A stretch of 64,000 bases of DNA from Sphaerisporangium melleum (GTDB lineage: Bacteria > Actinomycetota > Actinomycetes > Streptosporangiales > Streptosporangiaceae). Shown here piece by piece: positions 24,343 through 36,640 of this stretch. Below the pieces are notes generated by a model. The model ran no database searches. It worked only from the letters and a program-made list of their open reading frames with translations, and was not told the DNA's origin. Position 1 is the first letter of the stretch; each line of letters begins with the position of its first letter. Made by a program: the position numbers and the translations under genes. The stretch spans positions 1-64,000 of the forward strand of contig NZ_BMNT01000029.1 in NCBI RefSeq assembly GCF_014646695.1. Reading direction: 5' to 3'.

Positions 24343-25002
24343 TCACAGGGCCGTGTGCACCAGACCGGCCTCGTAGGCGATGATGGCGGCTTGGACGCGG
24401 TTGTCCAGGCCGAGCCGCAGCAGGATGGCGCTGACGTGGGTCTTGACGGTGCCCTCCGAGAGGAACAGCTCACGGGCGATGGCCTGGTTGGACATCCCGC
24501 GGCCGACCAGCGCGAGCACCTCGACCTCGCGCGGCGTCAGCGCCTCCAGCCGCCTGCGCGCCGCGTCCGCCCGGGAGAGCCGTCCGCCGCCGAGGCGGGC
24601 GATGACCTTCCGCGCGATTCTCGGCGACAGGTAGGCCGCGCCGTCGGCGACCGCCCGCACCCCGATGATCAGCTCACGCGGGTCGGCGGCCTTGAGCAGG
24701 AAACCGGACGCCCCCTCGGCGAGCGCCCTGGAGACGTACTCGTCCTCGTCGAAGGTGGTCAGCATGATGACCGCGACCTCGGGCACGCCGGCGCGCAGCT
24801 CGGCGGCGGCCGACAGGCCGTCCAGGCGGGGCATGCGGATGTCGAGCATCGCGATGTCGGGCCGGTGCGCGCGCACCAGTTCGATCGCCTCGCGTCCGTC
24901 GGCGGCCTCGGCGACCACCTCGATCCCCGGGTCGGTGGTCAGGATCGTCCGCACCCCCACCCGGATCATGGCCTCGTCGTCGGCCAGCACCACCCGGATC
25001 AC
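24343..25002 (-). CDS. NarL/LuxR-type response regulator
   Basis: 219 residues. Receiver landmarks are [27 protein letters not shown] (phosphoacceptor Asp), [11 protein letters not shown] and [12 protein letters not shown]. The LuxR HTH is [20 protein letters not shown] ... [19 protein letters not shown] 25002 overlaps the kinase stop by 4 bp (GTGA), so expression is coupled. It is the third gene of a hydrolase, kinase, regulator operon. Confidence 0.94.
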   Translation of the reverse strand: MIRVVLADDEAMIRVGVRTILTTDPGIEVVAEAADGREAIELVRAHRPDIAMLDIRMPRLDGLSAAAELRAGVPEVAVIMLTTFDEDEYVSRALAEGASGFLLKAADPRELIIGVRAVADGAAYLSPRIARKVIARLGGGRLSRADAARRRLEALTPREVEVLALVGRGMSNQAIARELFLSEGTVKTHVSAILLRLGLDNRVQAAIIAYEAGLVHTAL

Positions 25003-26105
25003 CGGCTCCCCCTCCTTGGTCCCGGTTCCGGGACTTCGTGGCCGTCTTCACGCTCGTACGGGCGTCGCCGCGTCAGGGCCTCCGGCGCGCAAGGCAGCCG
25101 CGCCGTCACGGCGAACCCGTCGCCGTGCGGCCCGGCGCACAAGGTGCCGCCGAGCAGCCGCACCCGCTCCCGCAGGCCCGCCAAGCCGCTGCCGCCGCCG
25201 GACGGGACCGGCTCGGCCCGTGCCGCGGAGTTGCGCACCGTGACCGCGACCTCATCGGCGGCCTGTGCCAGGTGGACGAGAACGTCCGCGCCGGGGGCGT
25301 GACGGGCGGCGTTGGTCAGCGACTCCTGCACCACCCGGTGCACGGCCCTGTCCACCAGGGCCGGCAGGGCGGCCGGCTGCCTGTCGCGTCGGAGCTCGAC
25401 CACCATCCCGGCGTCGCGCGCGCGGCCGACCAGCGCCTCGACGGTCTCGTCCGGCGGCTCGGTCGGCGCGCGAGAGGGAATCTCACCCGCGCCCTGTGGA
25501 GTGGTGGTCTCGCGGAGCACCCCGATGGTGTGGCGGAGCCGGTCGGTCGCGGTGACCGCCGACGCCCGCAGACTCGCGGCCGCCTCCCGCGCCGGGCCGG
25601 TCAGGCCGGGGGCCAGTTCCAGCGCTCCCGCGCGCAGTGCGATGAGCGCCAGTTCGTGGCCGAGCGAGTCGTGCATGTCGGCGGCGATGCGGGCGCGTTC
25701 GCGCAGCGCGGCGCGTTCGGCGACCAGCTCCTGCTCGCGTTCGAGGCGGGCCACCCGGTCCCGGGCCGCCAGCACCAGTTCGGCCTGCTGCCCGCGGAAC
25801 CGGCCGGCCAGCCACGGCAGAGCCACGAAGACGCCGAGCGCCATCATCGCCGTGGCCCCGTTCCAGAAGTCCGGCACGGCGAACACCGCCCCCTGCGCCG
25901 CGGCGACCGCGAGCAGCAGCCAGTCGCGCCGTTCGAGAAGGTGGCGTCCATGCAGGTAGGCCGCGACGACCAGCACGGCGAACAGGAGCTGCCGCCACGC
26001 CGGCACCTGGTCCAGGTGCAGGCCGTTGACGACGCCGGCCTGCGCGATCACCGCCAGGATCGCCCGGTTTCGCCACGTCATGGGCGGGGCCGCACGGTTG
26101 CTCAC
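24999..26105 (-). CDS. NarL-type sensor histidine kinase coupled to a serine hydrolase
   Basis: 368 residues. About four hydrophobic segments lie in the first 120 residues, followed by a coiled coil ([20 protein letters not shown]), the H-box [20 protein letters not shown] and HATPase motifs [14 protein letters not shown] and [21 protein letters not shown] 26105 overlaps the stop of the upstream hydrolase by 4 bp, and its own stop overlaps the regulator start, giving a tightly coupled three-gene unit. The signal is unknown. The hydrolase may generate or remove the ligand. Confidence 0.92.
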   Translation of the reverse strand: MSNRAAPPMTWRNRAILAVIAQAGVVNGLHLDQVPAWRQLLFAVLVVAAYLHGRHLLERRDWLLLAVAAAQGAVFAVPDFWNGATAMMALGVFVALPWLAGRFRGQQAELVLAARDRVARLEREQELVAERAALRERARIAADMHDSLGHELALIALRAGALELAPGLTGPAREAAASLRASAVTATDRLRHTIGVLRETTTPQGAGEIPSRAPTEPPDETVEALVGRARDAGMVVELRRDRQPAALPALVDRAVHRVVQESLTNAARHAPGADVLVHLAQAADEVAVTVRNSAARAEPVPSGGGSGLAGLRERVRLLGGTLCAGPHGDGFAVTARLPCAPEALTRRRPYEREDGHEVPEPGPRRGSR

Positions 26106-27580
26106 CGCGACGAGACTACCGATCGCAGCCGGAGCAGCCGCATCACGGTGGTGGCCGCCCCCGCCGCGGCCGCGACGGCCATGGTGACGGTCAGGGGCGC
26201 GGCGTGGTAGGTGAGCTGCTCCCAGGTGACGGTCCGCCCGTTCATGAGGACCGAGATCAGATCCGGGTACAGCGCGAGCAGCGCCACCGGCGGCAGCCCT
26301 GTGACCAGCCCCAGTGTGAGCCGCCAGGCGGGTCCGCCGGCGCGCCGGCGGGCCCAGCGGCGTGATCGCAGCACGCCCAGTACGCCCAGGCCCGCCGCGG
26401 CCAGGGCGGTCAGGCCCAGTGTCAGCTCCACCCACTGCCGGCCGCCGCCCGGTGTGGCGGGTGCCCGGCCCCGGCTCATCGCCACGAGCCCGGTGAGCAC
26501 ATCGTAGGTGTCGTCGTAGAGTCCGGCGCTGTTGGTCATGACGGCGAAGCCGTACCCGGTGTCCGGAACGATCGCCTGTACGGCGGTGTAGGTGAACAGG
26601 TTTCCGGCGTGCACGAGCAGTTCGGCGCCGTCCAGGCTCTCCCGTCCCCAGCCCATGCCGTAGCCGCCCACGGCGGAGGGGGCGTGCATGGCCAGCAGGC
26701 TCCGCGGCCGCACCGGCCTGTTGCCGTACCCGTTCTGGGTGATCAGCCATCGGCCCATGTCGGCGGCGGTGGTGATGACGCCGCCGGCGCCTCCGCCGTA
26801 GAGGAAGGCGCGCGGCTCGCTCCTGGCCGTCCAGACGCCGAACAGCGAGTCGAAGCCGTCCTCCGGCATGATCGTCCGGTCGCCGACGGCGCTGCCGGTC
26901 ATGCCGAGCGGTGCGAAGATCCGCCGCCTGACGTACTCGCCGAAGGGCAGGCCGCCGGTCACCTCGACCAGCCGGGCGGCCAGCTCGTAGTTGGCGTTGC
27001 AGTACGCATAGCGGGTGCCGGGATCGGCGGCCAGGGTGCCGGTGCTCAGCGCGGCCACGTACCCGGTCAACGTCGTCGCGGACTCGGCAGCGCGGATGTC
27101 CACGGTGCCGTCGGTGATGCCGGAGGTCTGGTTGAGCAGGTGCCGCACGGTGACGCCGCGGGCTCGCGGGTCGGCCATGCGGAACTCGGGCAGCCACCGG
27201 GCGACCGGCTCGTCCAGTGCGATCTCACCGGCGTCGACCAGTGTCATGACGGCCATGGCGGTGAACGACTTGCTGAGCGAGGCGACGCGCATCGGCGTGC
27301 TGCCGGTGATGGGCCGGCCCGCCGAGTCGTGCCCGTACCCGGCGGCGTGCACGACCTTCCCGTTGTGGGTCACGACGACCGACATCCCCGGTAGCGCGGT
27401 CGATCTCATCGCCTTGGCGAGGTAGGCGTCGATGGCGGCGGGAGAGGGATCGCCGGTGGCGGTCGTGCCCGCCCGGGCGGCAGCAGAGGGGGCCGCGGCC
27501 AGGGAGGGAGCGGACGCCGGAACGGTGAGGGCCACGGCCAAGGCGGTGGCCCCTGCCAGGCCGGAGAGCTTGCGTTTCAT
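26102..27580 (-). CDS. Exported beta-lactamase-family serine hydrolase with C-terminal membrane helices
   Basis: 492 residues. A signal peptide (KRKLSGLAGATALAVALTV ... SLAAAP) is followed by a class C beta-lactamase/DD-peptidase-like domain: the SxxK motif in VASLSKSFTAM, YAYCNANY as the Tyr-x-Asn motif, and a late HAGNLFTYTA block in place of KTG. From about residue 385 three hydrophobic segments follow (LTLGLTALAAAGLGVLGVL, LVTGLPPVALLALY, MAVAAAAGAATTVMRL), anchoring it in the membrane. Activity could be esterase or D-aminopeptidase. ATG 27580 is chosen; TTG 27589 is an alternative. It heads the operon with the kinase and regulator. Confidence 0.88.
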   Translation of the reverse strand: MKRKLSGLAGATALAVALTVPASAPSLAAAPSAAARAGTTATGDPSPAAIDAYLAKAMRSTALPGMSVVVTHNGKVVHAAGYGHDSAGRPITGSTPMRVASLSKSFTAMAVMTLVDAGEIALDEPVARWLPEFRMADPRARGVTVRHLLNQTSGITDGTVDIRAAESATTLTGYVAALSTGTLAADPGTRYAYCNANYELAARLVEVTGGLPFGEYVRRRIFAPLGMTGSAVGDRTIMPEDGFDSLFGVWTARSEPRAFLYGGGAGGVITTAADMGRWLITQNGYGNRPVRPRSLLAMHAPSAVGGYGMGWGRESLDGAELLVHAGNLFTYTAVQAIVPDTGYGFAVMTNSAGLYDDTYDVLTGLVAMSRGRAPATPGGGRQWVELTLGLTALAAAGLGVLGVLRSRRWARRRAGGPAWRLTLGLVTGLPPVALLALYPDLISVLMNGRTVTWEQLTYHAAPLTVTMAVAAAAGAATTVMRLLRLRSVVSSR

Positions 27581-27679
27581 GAGGCTCAACGCTAGGAACC
27601 GGTGATCGCGGCGGCATCCGGCGATCGGCCACGATCGCCTCTGACGAAAGGAGGACCCCGGGCGGCCGGGGCCTGTCGT

Positions 27680-27715
27680 CCTCGCCCGGACGGGAACGGC
27701 CGCGGCCGGGCGAGG
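27680..27715 (-). terminator. Hairpin downstream of the tricorn gene
   Basis: CCTCGCCCGG and CCGGGCGAGG pair over 10 bp with a 16-nt loop, just past the tricorn stop at 27722. Confidence 0.6.
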
Positions 27716-27721
27716 CGCCGG

Positions 27722-31369
<3,648 letters not shown>

Positions 31370-31686
31370 CGAACCTCGCGTTCGGGACGGGCCTCCCATG
31401 ATCAGGCACCCGGCCCCGCCGCGTCGAGCCCACCGGCGATCCCGTACAGACGGCCGGGCGGTGCTGTCACGGCCGCCCTCTTGGGCCGGGGCGCGGCGCC
31501 GCGGAGGGACGCCGGCCGCGCGGGGAACGCCTCTCCCCGCTGCCGCGCGACTCCCGGATGCGGGCGGGGCCGTCGCGGCGCGCGGGGCGCGGGCTCGGCG
31601 GCGGGGGAGGGGTGCCTGATCTCGCCTGCTAGGCGGGGGCCCTGCTCAGGGGAGTGCCCGGCGTGCGGCGCGGGGCCCGTCCGCGC
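31370..31686. other. Intergenic region upstream of the tricorn gene
   Basis: 317 bp of very GC-rich sequence. No gene is supported. Several short GC-rich hairpins near 31620-31680 may terminate the small basic-protein gene that reads toward it. Confidence 0.4.
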
Positions 31687-31827
31687 TCACCGGGCCTGTT
31701 CGGCGCCGGCCTCGCGCCTGTCCTCTTCCTCGCGTCTGTTCTGCTTGATCTCGCGCGTGGCCTTGATGGCGGCCTTCTTGGCCTTGCCGGTGGCCTTGCT
31801 CGACTTCTTCCGGTCTGCTCCCGCCAT
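31687..31827 (-). CDS. Small Lys/Arg/Glu-rich protein
   Basis: 46 residues: MAGADRKKSSKATGKAKKAA, then IKATREIKQNRREEEDRREA and GAEQAR. It is nearly all charged plus Ala, with a basic N-terminal half (GKAKKA repeats) and an acidic/basic helical C-terminal half. AGGGGGAATC gives a good ribosome site at the ATG 31827, which supports a real gene despite its size. It could bind nucleic acid or be a CsbD-like stress protein, but similarity is too weak to name. It is transcribed alone. Confidence 0.55.
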   Translation of the reverse strand: MAGADRKKSSKATGKAKKAAIKATREIKQNRREEEDRREAGAEQAR

Positions 31828-31983
31828 GATTCCCCCTGTTTCTCCGGGTTTTCTGCCGACAATGCGTCATATTCGGCGCATCACGCGCGTTAAATACCCA
31901 ACAATGGAGTTAACCACCCATATGGCTATTTCGATGGCAGAACAGGGCGTTGGTCGGATCGGAGGGAACCGGTGCCGGCCGCT

Positions 31984-33018
31984 TCAGAGCAGGGTGAGCT
32001 GCTCAGGCCCGGCGGGGGCCTCGGCGGCGGCGCGCGGCCCGGTGCCTCGGGTGGCCGCAGGGGAGGAGCGCACCATTCCCGCGCGTCGTGCCAGCTCGTG
32101 CACCTGCCGTGCCACCCGCGCCTGGTAGGACTTGGAGGCGTAGGCGCCGCGGCCGTACAGCTCCAGGTAGCGGGGCACCAGCCGGGGGTGCTCGCGGCCC
32201 AGCCAGGACAGGAACCACTCGCGGGCGCCCGGCCGCAGGTGCAGCACGATCGGCACGATGTGCGTGGCGCCCGCCTCGGCGATCTGCCCGACGGCGCGGG
32301 CCAGCGCCTGGGGCGAGTCGGTGAGATAGGGCAGGATCGGCGCCATCAGCACCCCGCACCGCAGACCGCGCCCGGTGAGCGCGGCGCAGGCGTCCAGCCG
32401 TGCCTGCGGGCGGGGCGTGCCGGGCTCGACCGCACGCCACAGCTCGTCGTCCACGAACCCGACCGACAGCGCGGTGGACACCTCGGTCACCTCCGCCGTC
32501 TCGGCGAGCAGGTCGAGGTCGCGCAGGATGAGCGTCCCCTTGGTGAGGATGGAGAACGGGTTGCGGGCGTCGCGCAGCGCGGCGATGATGCCGGGCATCA
32601 GGCGGTAGCGCCCCTCGGCCCGCTGGTAGCAGTCGACGTTGGTGCCCATGGCGATGGAGTGGCCGCCCCAGCGTGGCGCGGCGAGCTCTCTGCGCAGCAG
32701 CTCGGGCGCGTTGACCTTCACGATGATCTTGGAGTCGAAGTCCCGCCCGGCGTCCAGGTCGAGGTAGGTGTGCGTCTTGCGGGCGAAGCAGTAGACGCAG
32801 GCGTGCGAGCAGCCGCGGTAGGGGTTGACCGTCCACTCGAACGGCACATGCGAGCTCGCCGGGACCCGGTTGACGATCGAGCGGGCACGCACCTCATAGA
32901 AGGTCATGCCGCGGAACTCGGGTGTGTCGAAGGTCCTGGCGACGGCGTCGCGGGCGAACAGCGGAACGTCGGCGGTGTCCTGCCCGGCGTCGGTCAGGCG
33001 CAGGTCGTCCCAGCGCAT
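31984..33018 (-). CDS. Rv2578c-family radical SAM protein
   Basis: 344 residues. The 4Fe-4S motif is in YRGCSHACVYCFARKTHTYL (CxxxCxxC), preceded by EWTVNPYRG, as in the Rv2578c/SPL-related family. Downstream come SIAMGTNVDCYQRAEGRYRL and NPFSILTKGTLILRDLDLL. These proteins use SAM to make radicals, but the substrate is unknown; DNA-lesion or cofactor chemistry has been proposed for relatives. ATG 33018 is 150 bp from the divergent DUF3040 gene. Confidence 0.9.
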   Translation of the reverse strand: MRWDDLRLTDAGQDTADVPLFARDAVARTFDTPEFRGMTFYEVRARSIVNRVPASSHVPFEWTVNPYRGCSHACVYCFARKTHTYLDLDAGRDFDSKIIVKVNAPELLRRELAAPRWGGHSIAMGTNVDCYQRAEGRYRLMPGIIAALRDARNPFSILTKGTLILRDLDLLAETAEVTEVSTALSVGFVDDELWRAVEPGTPRPQARLDACAALTGRGLRCGVLMAPILPYLTDSPQALARAVGQIAEAGATHIVPIVLHLRPGAREWFLSWLGREHPRLVPRYLELYGRGAYASKSYQARVARQVHELARRAGMVRSSPAATRGTGPRAAAEAPAGPEQLTLL

Positions 33019-33167
33019 GCCCTCGATTAGAACAGAGGTTCGACACAGATCGCAACTGTGCCGAACGCCCGCCGAACCCGCGGTAAAAAGCGGCCCTCGA
33101 AAAGGCTAAAGATCTTCGTGGTTGGGCAGAACGTCGGCACACCGCTTGCGTCGCCGGGAGGTGCGGC

Positions 33168-33446
33168 ATGGCCTGGTCGCAGGACGAGGAGCGAATGCTT
33201 GCCCAGATCGAGAGTTACCTCACCGATGATGACCCGCGCCTCGCCGCCCGGCTCGAGTCGTTCAACGAGCGTGTCGAGCGCAGGGAGACCCAGACCAGGA
33301 AACGCGCCGCTCGGGCGGGCCGGGGCCGTCGCCGTCCCAGCCGTTCGACGATCATCATCCTGGTGAGCTGGCTGCTGATCGCCACCTTGATCGCGACTTT
33401 GCTCATCATGGTCTTCCGGCACGACGCCGCCGCCCTGCCGATCTGA
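33168..33446 (+). CDS. DUF3040 membrane protein
   Basis: 92 residues. The N-terminal helix WSQDEERMLAQIESYLTDDD matches DUF3040 (Ser-x-x-Glu-x-x-x-Leu ... Ile/Glu ... L-x-x-DDP). It is followed by a basic linker RKRAARAGRGRRRPSR and one hydrophobic segment IIILVSWLLIATLIATLLIM. GGGAGGTGCGGC provides the ribosome site. Members are small membrane proteins of unknown role found throughout actinobacteria. Confidence 0.88.
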   Translation: MAWSQDEERMLAQIESYLTDDDPRLAARLESFNERVERRETQTRKRAARAGRGRRRPSRSTIIILVSWLLIATLIATLLIMVFRHDAAALPI

Positions 33447-33719
33447 TCGTACGGAGCCGCCGTCCGGCGCGCCCGGCCGCCGTCCGCACATGCGCGATCA
33501 GAGGCTTGCGGCGGGGGGAGCAGCGCCCTGCTGCCGTGGCCCGGCTTCGACCGCGTCCCAAGCCGCCGTCACCGCCTACGGAGCATCCGGGCGGTCCGCG
33601 CCGCGCCACCCACGGGCCCGGTCGCGCAGGCGTGCAGATGCAGGTCGGCCGCGTCCTGCACGGCGAGGTCAATCGGTGCATGACACCTGGACGGCAGACG
33701 CTCGGTCACGTCCTCACTG

Positions 33720-35357
33720 TCAGCCGGGCAGGGCGCGCAGGAAACGGGCGGCGGCCGGCGCGGCCACCTTGCCGCCCATGCCACCACCTTCGACCACCAC
33801 GGCGAAGGCAACATCGCCGCGGTAGCCCATGAACCACGCGTGGGAGTCGAGCTCGGGGCCGGTGCCGAACTCCGCGGTGCCCGTCTTGCCCGCCGTGCCC
33901 TTGGGAAGGCCGGCACGCGCGGCGGTGCCCTTGGTCACCACGGCCGCCATCATCGACCGCAATTGCGGCACCACCGTCTCCGGCAGCGGCTGGGGCTGGA
34001 CCTTCTGCTTGATCGAGGGCACCAGGGTCGGCGGGCGCCAGGTGCCGTCGGCGACCGCGGCGGCCACCGTCGCGATCACCAGCGGGCTGGCGGTGATACG
34101 CGCCTGGCCGAAGGACTCCGCGGCCAGCTCGGCGTCGCCGGCCGGCTCGGGCAGGCTGGCCTTGGCCGCCGGAACGCCGATCGACAGCGGCTGGTTGAAC
34201 CCCATCTTGGTGGCGATCTCCCGCAGCTTGCCGCCGCCCAGATGCTGGGCGGCCAGCGGGGCGAAGGTCGTGTTGCAGGAGTGGGCGTAGGAGTCCAGGA
34301 AGCTGAGCGAGCCGAACGCCTCGTGGTCGGAGTTGCGGATCGACAGGCCGCCGACGTTGGCCGTCTTGGGGCAGGTCACCTTGCTATCCGGGGTGAGGCC
34401 CTCGGCGAGCAGCCCGGCGGCCGTGATCGTCTTGAAGGTCGAGCCGGGAGGGTAGCGCCCATCAAGGGCGCGGTTGAACCCGCCGCGGTTGTTGACCACG
34501 GCCAGGATCTCCCCGGTGGACGGGCGCACCGCCACCAGCGAGGCGGGCTTGGACAGGTCGCGCACGGCCTCGACGGCCGCCCGCTGCACGGCCGGGTCCA
34601 GGCTGGTGCGCACCGGGGAGCCCGGGGAGCCCTCGAACGTCTGCAGCGTCCGCAGGGACTTCTTGCCCGAGGCGTCCGTGACGACGATCGCGCTGGTGGG
34701 CGTTCCGGCCAGTCGCTTCTGGAAGGTCTCCTGCAGGCCGCCGCGGCCCACGGGATCGCTGGGCCGGTAGGCCGAGCCGAGCCGGGTGACGTCCTTGGCG
34801 GTGGCCTTGTCCAGGTAGCCCACCAGTTGCTGGACCGACCCGCCGGCCTCGCCGGTGTCGATGCGCCCCCCGGAGGCGTCCTCGATCGCCGCCCGCTGCG
34901 GCCAGGTGGTCTTCAGAGCGAGGTGGGACCCGGCGGTGAGCGCGGGGTGCACCGCCGCCGGCGTCCAGGCGACCTTCCAGTGGTGGTCCTTGACCACCAG
35001 GTCCAGCGAGCCGGTGTAGGTCCACGCGCCGACGTCCTTGAGGGTCATCGTCGCGGTGTAGGCGGCCTTGGCGCGATCGTCGCCGGCGGGGGTGACCGTG
35101 CCCAGCCGGATGGCGACCTTCTCGGCCCCGAGCTGCCGGACCGGCTCGGCGTAGGCGGCGTCGAACCCCGGTGCGGGACCGGTGAGATCGGCCTTCATGG
35201 CGGCGAGGTCGCCGCGCGACCATGCCGCGGCGAAGTGGCTCGCGGTCTGCTCGGCGCTGCCCCTGGTGTGCAGCACGTAGTAGGCGCCGCCCGCGGCGGC
35301 CCCCACCGCCAGCACGGTCACGGCGGAGGTGATCGCGATCGTACGGCCTCGCGGCAC
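33720..35357 (-). CDS. Class B-like penicillin-binding protein with MecA_N domain
   Basis: 545 residues. An N-terminal membrane anchor (IAITSAVTVLAVGAAAGGAYYV) is followed by an NTF2-like MecA_N domain (to about residue 140), a reduced dimerization region, and a transpeptidase domain with SxxK in YPPGSTFKTI (Ser306), SxN in YAHSCNTTFAP and KTGTAEFG. It cross-links peptidoglycan outside the membrane. MecA_N-containing PBPs are often less beta-lactam sensitive, so it may be a stage-specific or resistance-type PBP. It is monocistronic. There is a 273-bp gene-free gap beyond its stop. Confidence 0.92.
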   Translation of the reverse strand: MPRGRTIAITSAVTVLAVGAAAGGAYYVLHTRGSAEQTASHFAAAWSRGDLAAMKADLTGPAPGFDAAYAEPVRQLGAEKVAIRLGTVTPAGDDRAKAAYTATMTLKDVGAWTYTGSLDLVVKDHHWKVAWTPAAVHPALTAGSHLALKTTWPQRAAIEDASGGRIDTGEAGGSVQQLVGYLDKATAKDVTRLGSAYRPSDPVGRGGLQETFQKRLAGTPTSAIVVTDASGKKSLRTLQTFEGSPGSPVRTSLDPAVQRAAVEAVRDLSKPASLVAVRPSTGEILAVVNNRGGFNRALDGRYPPGSTFKTITAAGLLAEGLTPDSKVTCPKTANVGGLSIRNSDHEAFGSLSFLDSYAHSCNTTFAPLAAQHLGGGKLREIATKMGFNQPLSIGVPAAKASLPEPAGDAELAAESFGQARITASPLVIATVAAAVADGTWRPPTLVPSIKQKVQPQPLPETVVPQLRSMMAAVVTKGTAARAGLPKGTAGKTGTAEFGTGPELDSHAWFMGYRGDVAFAVVVEGGGMGGKVAAPAAARFLRALPG

Positions 35358-35571
35358 GCCTTACCCCCCGGTGTCTGGACGTCGCCACGAGCCTAGCGCG
35401 GCCCGCCGACAGGGCTCGCCCCTTCCGCCGAGCCGGGCTCCCCTCCGGCGGGTGCGGTCGCCGGGCGGACCAGGGCCTGCAACGGCGAAGACCGGAGCGG
35501 TACCTGCGGAGCCCGGCCGCGATGCGCGTGGGCGGCCCGGTGCGTGCCGGGGGGTGGAAGTGGGGGATGCG

Positions 35572-36234
35572 TCAGGCGGCCCGCTGGGCCTGCTCCTTGC
35601 GGCCGGCGGCGTAGGCGGGTACGTACTCCTGGCCGGACAGCCGCTGGATGGCGGCCATCACCTCGTCGGTCACCGCCCGCCGGTCCCTGGCCCGCGCCGC
35701 GTCGCCCTGGAAGGTCATCGGCTCTCCGATGCGTACGCCGATCTTGGCGATGCGCGGCACCGACGCCCCGGGCGGCAGCACCCGCTCGGTGTTGACCATG
35801 GCGACCGGGATGACCGGCGCCCCGGTGGTGAGCGCGAGCCAGGCCACCCCGACCTTCCCGCGGTACAGCCTGCCGTCGGGGGAGCGGGTGCCCTCGGGGT
35901 AGATGCCGAACAACTCTCCCGCCTTGAGCACCTGCACGGCCGCGTCGAGCATCTGCTGGGCGGCCGCGGCGCTCTGCCGGTCGATGGCCACCTGCCCGGT
36001 GCCGCGCATGAACATGGCCATCAGCCGGTTGCCGGTGAAGTACTCGGCCTTGGCCACGAAGGTCACCTGCCGCGGCAGCATCAGCGGCAGGAACACCGAG
36101 TCCACGATGGACAGGTGGTTGGACGCGAGGATCGCGGGCCCCGAGGCCGGGACGTGGTGCGCTCCGACCACCTTGGGGCGCCACAGCACGCGCAGAAAAG
36201 GGCTGCTGATGATCTTGGTGAGGCGATACAGCAC
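35572..36234 (-). CDS. 1-Acylglycerol-3-phosphate acyltransferase (PlsC-like)
   Basis: 220 residues. The catalytic NHxxxxD motif is in ASNHLSIVDSVFLPL, block II is FMRGTGQVAIDR, block III is LFGIYPEGTRSPDGRLYRGK, and block IV VIPVAMVNTERVLPPG follows. The enzyme acylates lysophosphatidate at the membrane. GTG 36234 has GGGAG 5 bases upstream; GTG 36240 is an alternative, and a longer start at 36309 would add sequence without family support. Confidence 0.9.
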   Translation of the reverse strand: MLYRLTKIISSPFLRVLWRPKVVGAHHVPASGPAILASNHLSIVDSVFLPLMLPRQVTFVAKAEYFTGNRLMAMFMRGTGQVAIDRQSAAAAQQMLDAAVQVLKAGELFGIYPEGTRSPDGRLYRGKVGVAWLALTTGAPVIPVAMVNTERVLPPGASVPRIAKIGVRIGEPMTFQGDAARARDRRAVTDEVMAAIQRLSGQEYVPAYAAGRKEQAQRAA

Positions 36235-36334
36235 GGACACTCCCGATGTGCGGACGGCCAAGGCCCACCATACGGTTCCGATGGGCAACCATGTGTTACG
36301 GCCGCCCACAAAGTGTTACATCGGTGTACAACGA

Positions 36335-36365
36335 AGCGCCCCGCAAGCCGGGCTTGCGGGGCGCT
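36335..36365. terminator. 31-nt near-perfect palindromic hairpin
   Basis: AGCGCCCCGCAAGCC-G-GGCTTGCGGGGCGCT is a 15-bp perfect inverted repeat with one central base. It lies in the 400-bp gap (36241-36640) between plsC and the Tn3 remnant. It may terminate a transcript lost when the transposon inserted or be a cruciform site. No other feature was seen in this gap. Confidence 0.5.
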
Positions 36366-36640
36366 GACGTTTAGGCCGATGTGGCGGTCGCCTCCTCGGC
36401 GAGTTGCACAACACGGCTCCAGCCGAACGGTATTCCGTGAAGGCGGTAATTGCGGCCCGGGGGACACAAACCACATCGGCTCCTCGACGATATCTCACTC
36501 GCGGGGGTCGTCGTCCCGCGGCCGAGCCCCCGGCGCGCCCACCGGCGCCGCCCGCGTAACCGCGAACCCGCTCCCACCTGCGCGGACGTCCTTCTCCGCC
36601 CCGGCATCGGAAGATCTTGGGGTGCCGGTAGCTTCCCGGC

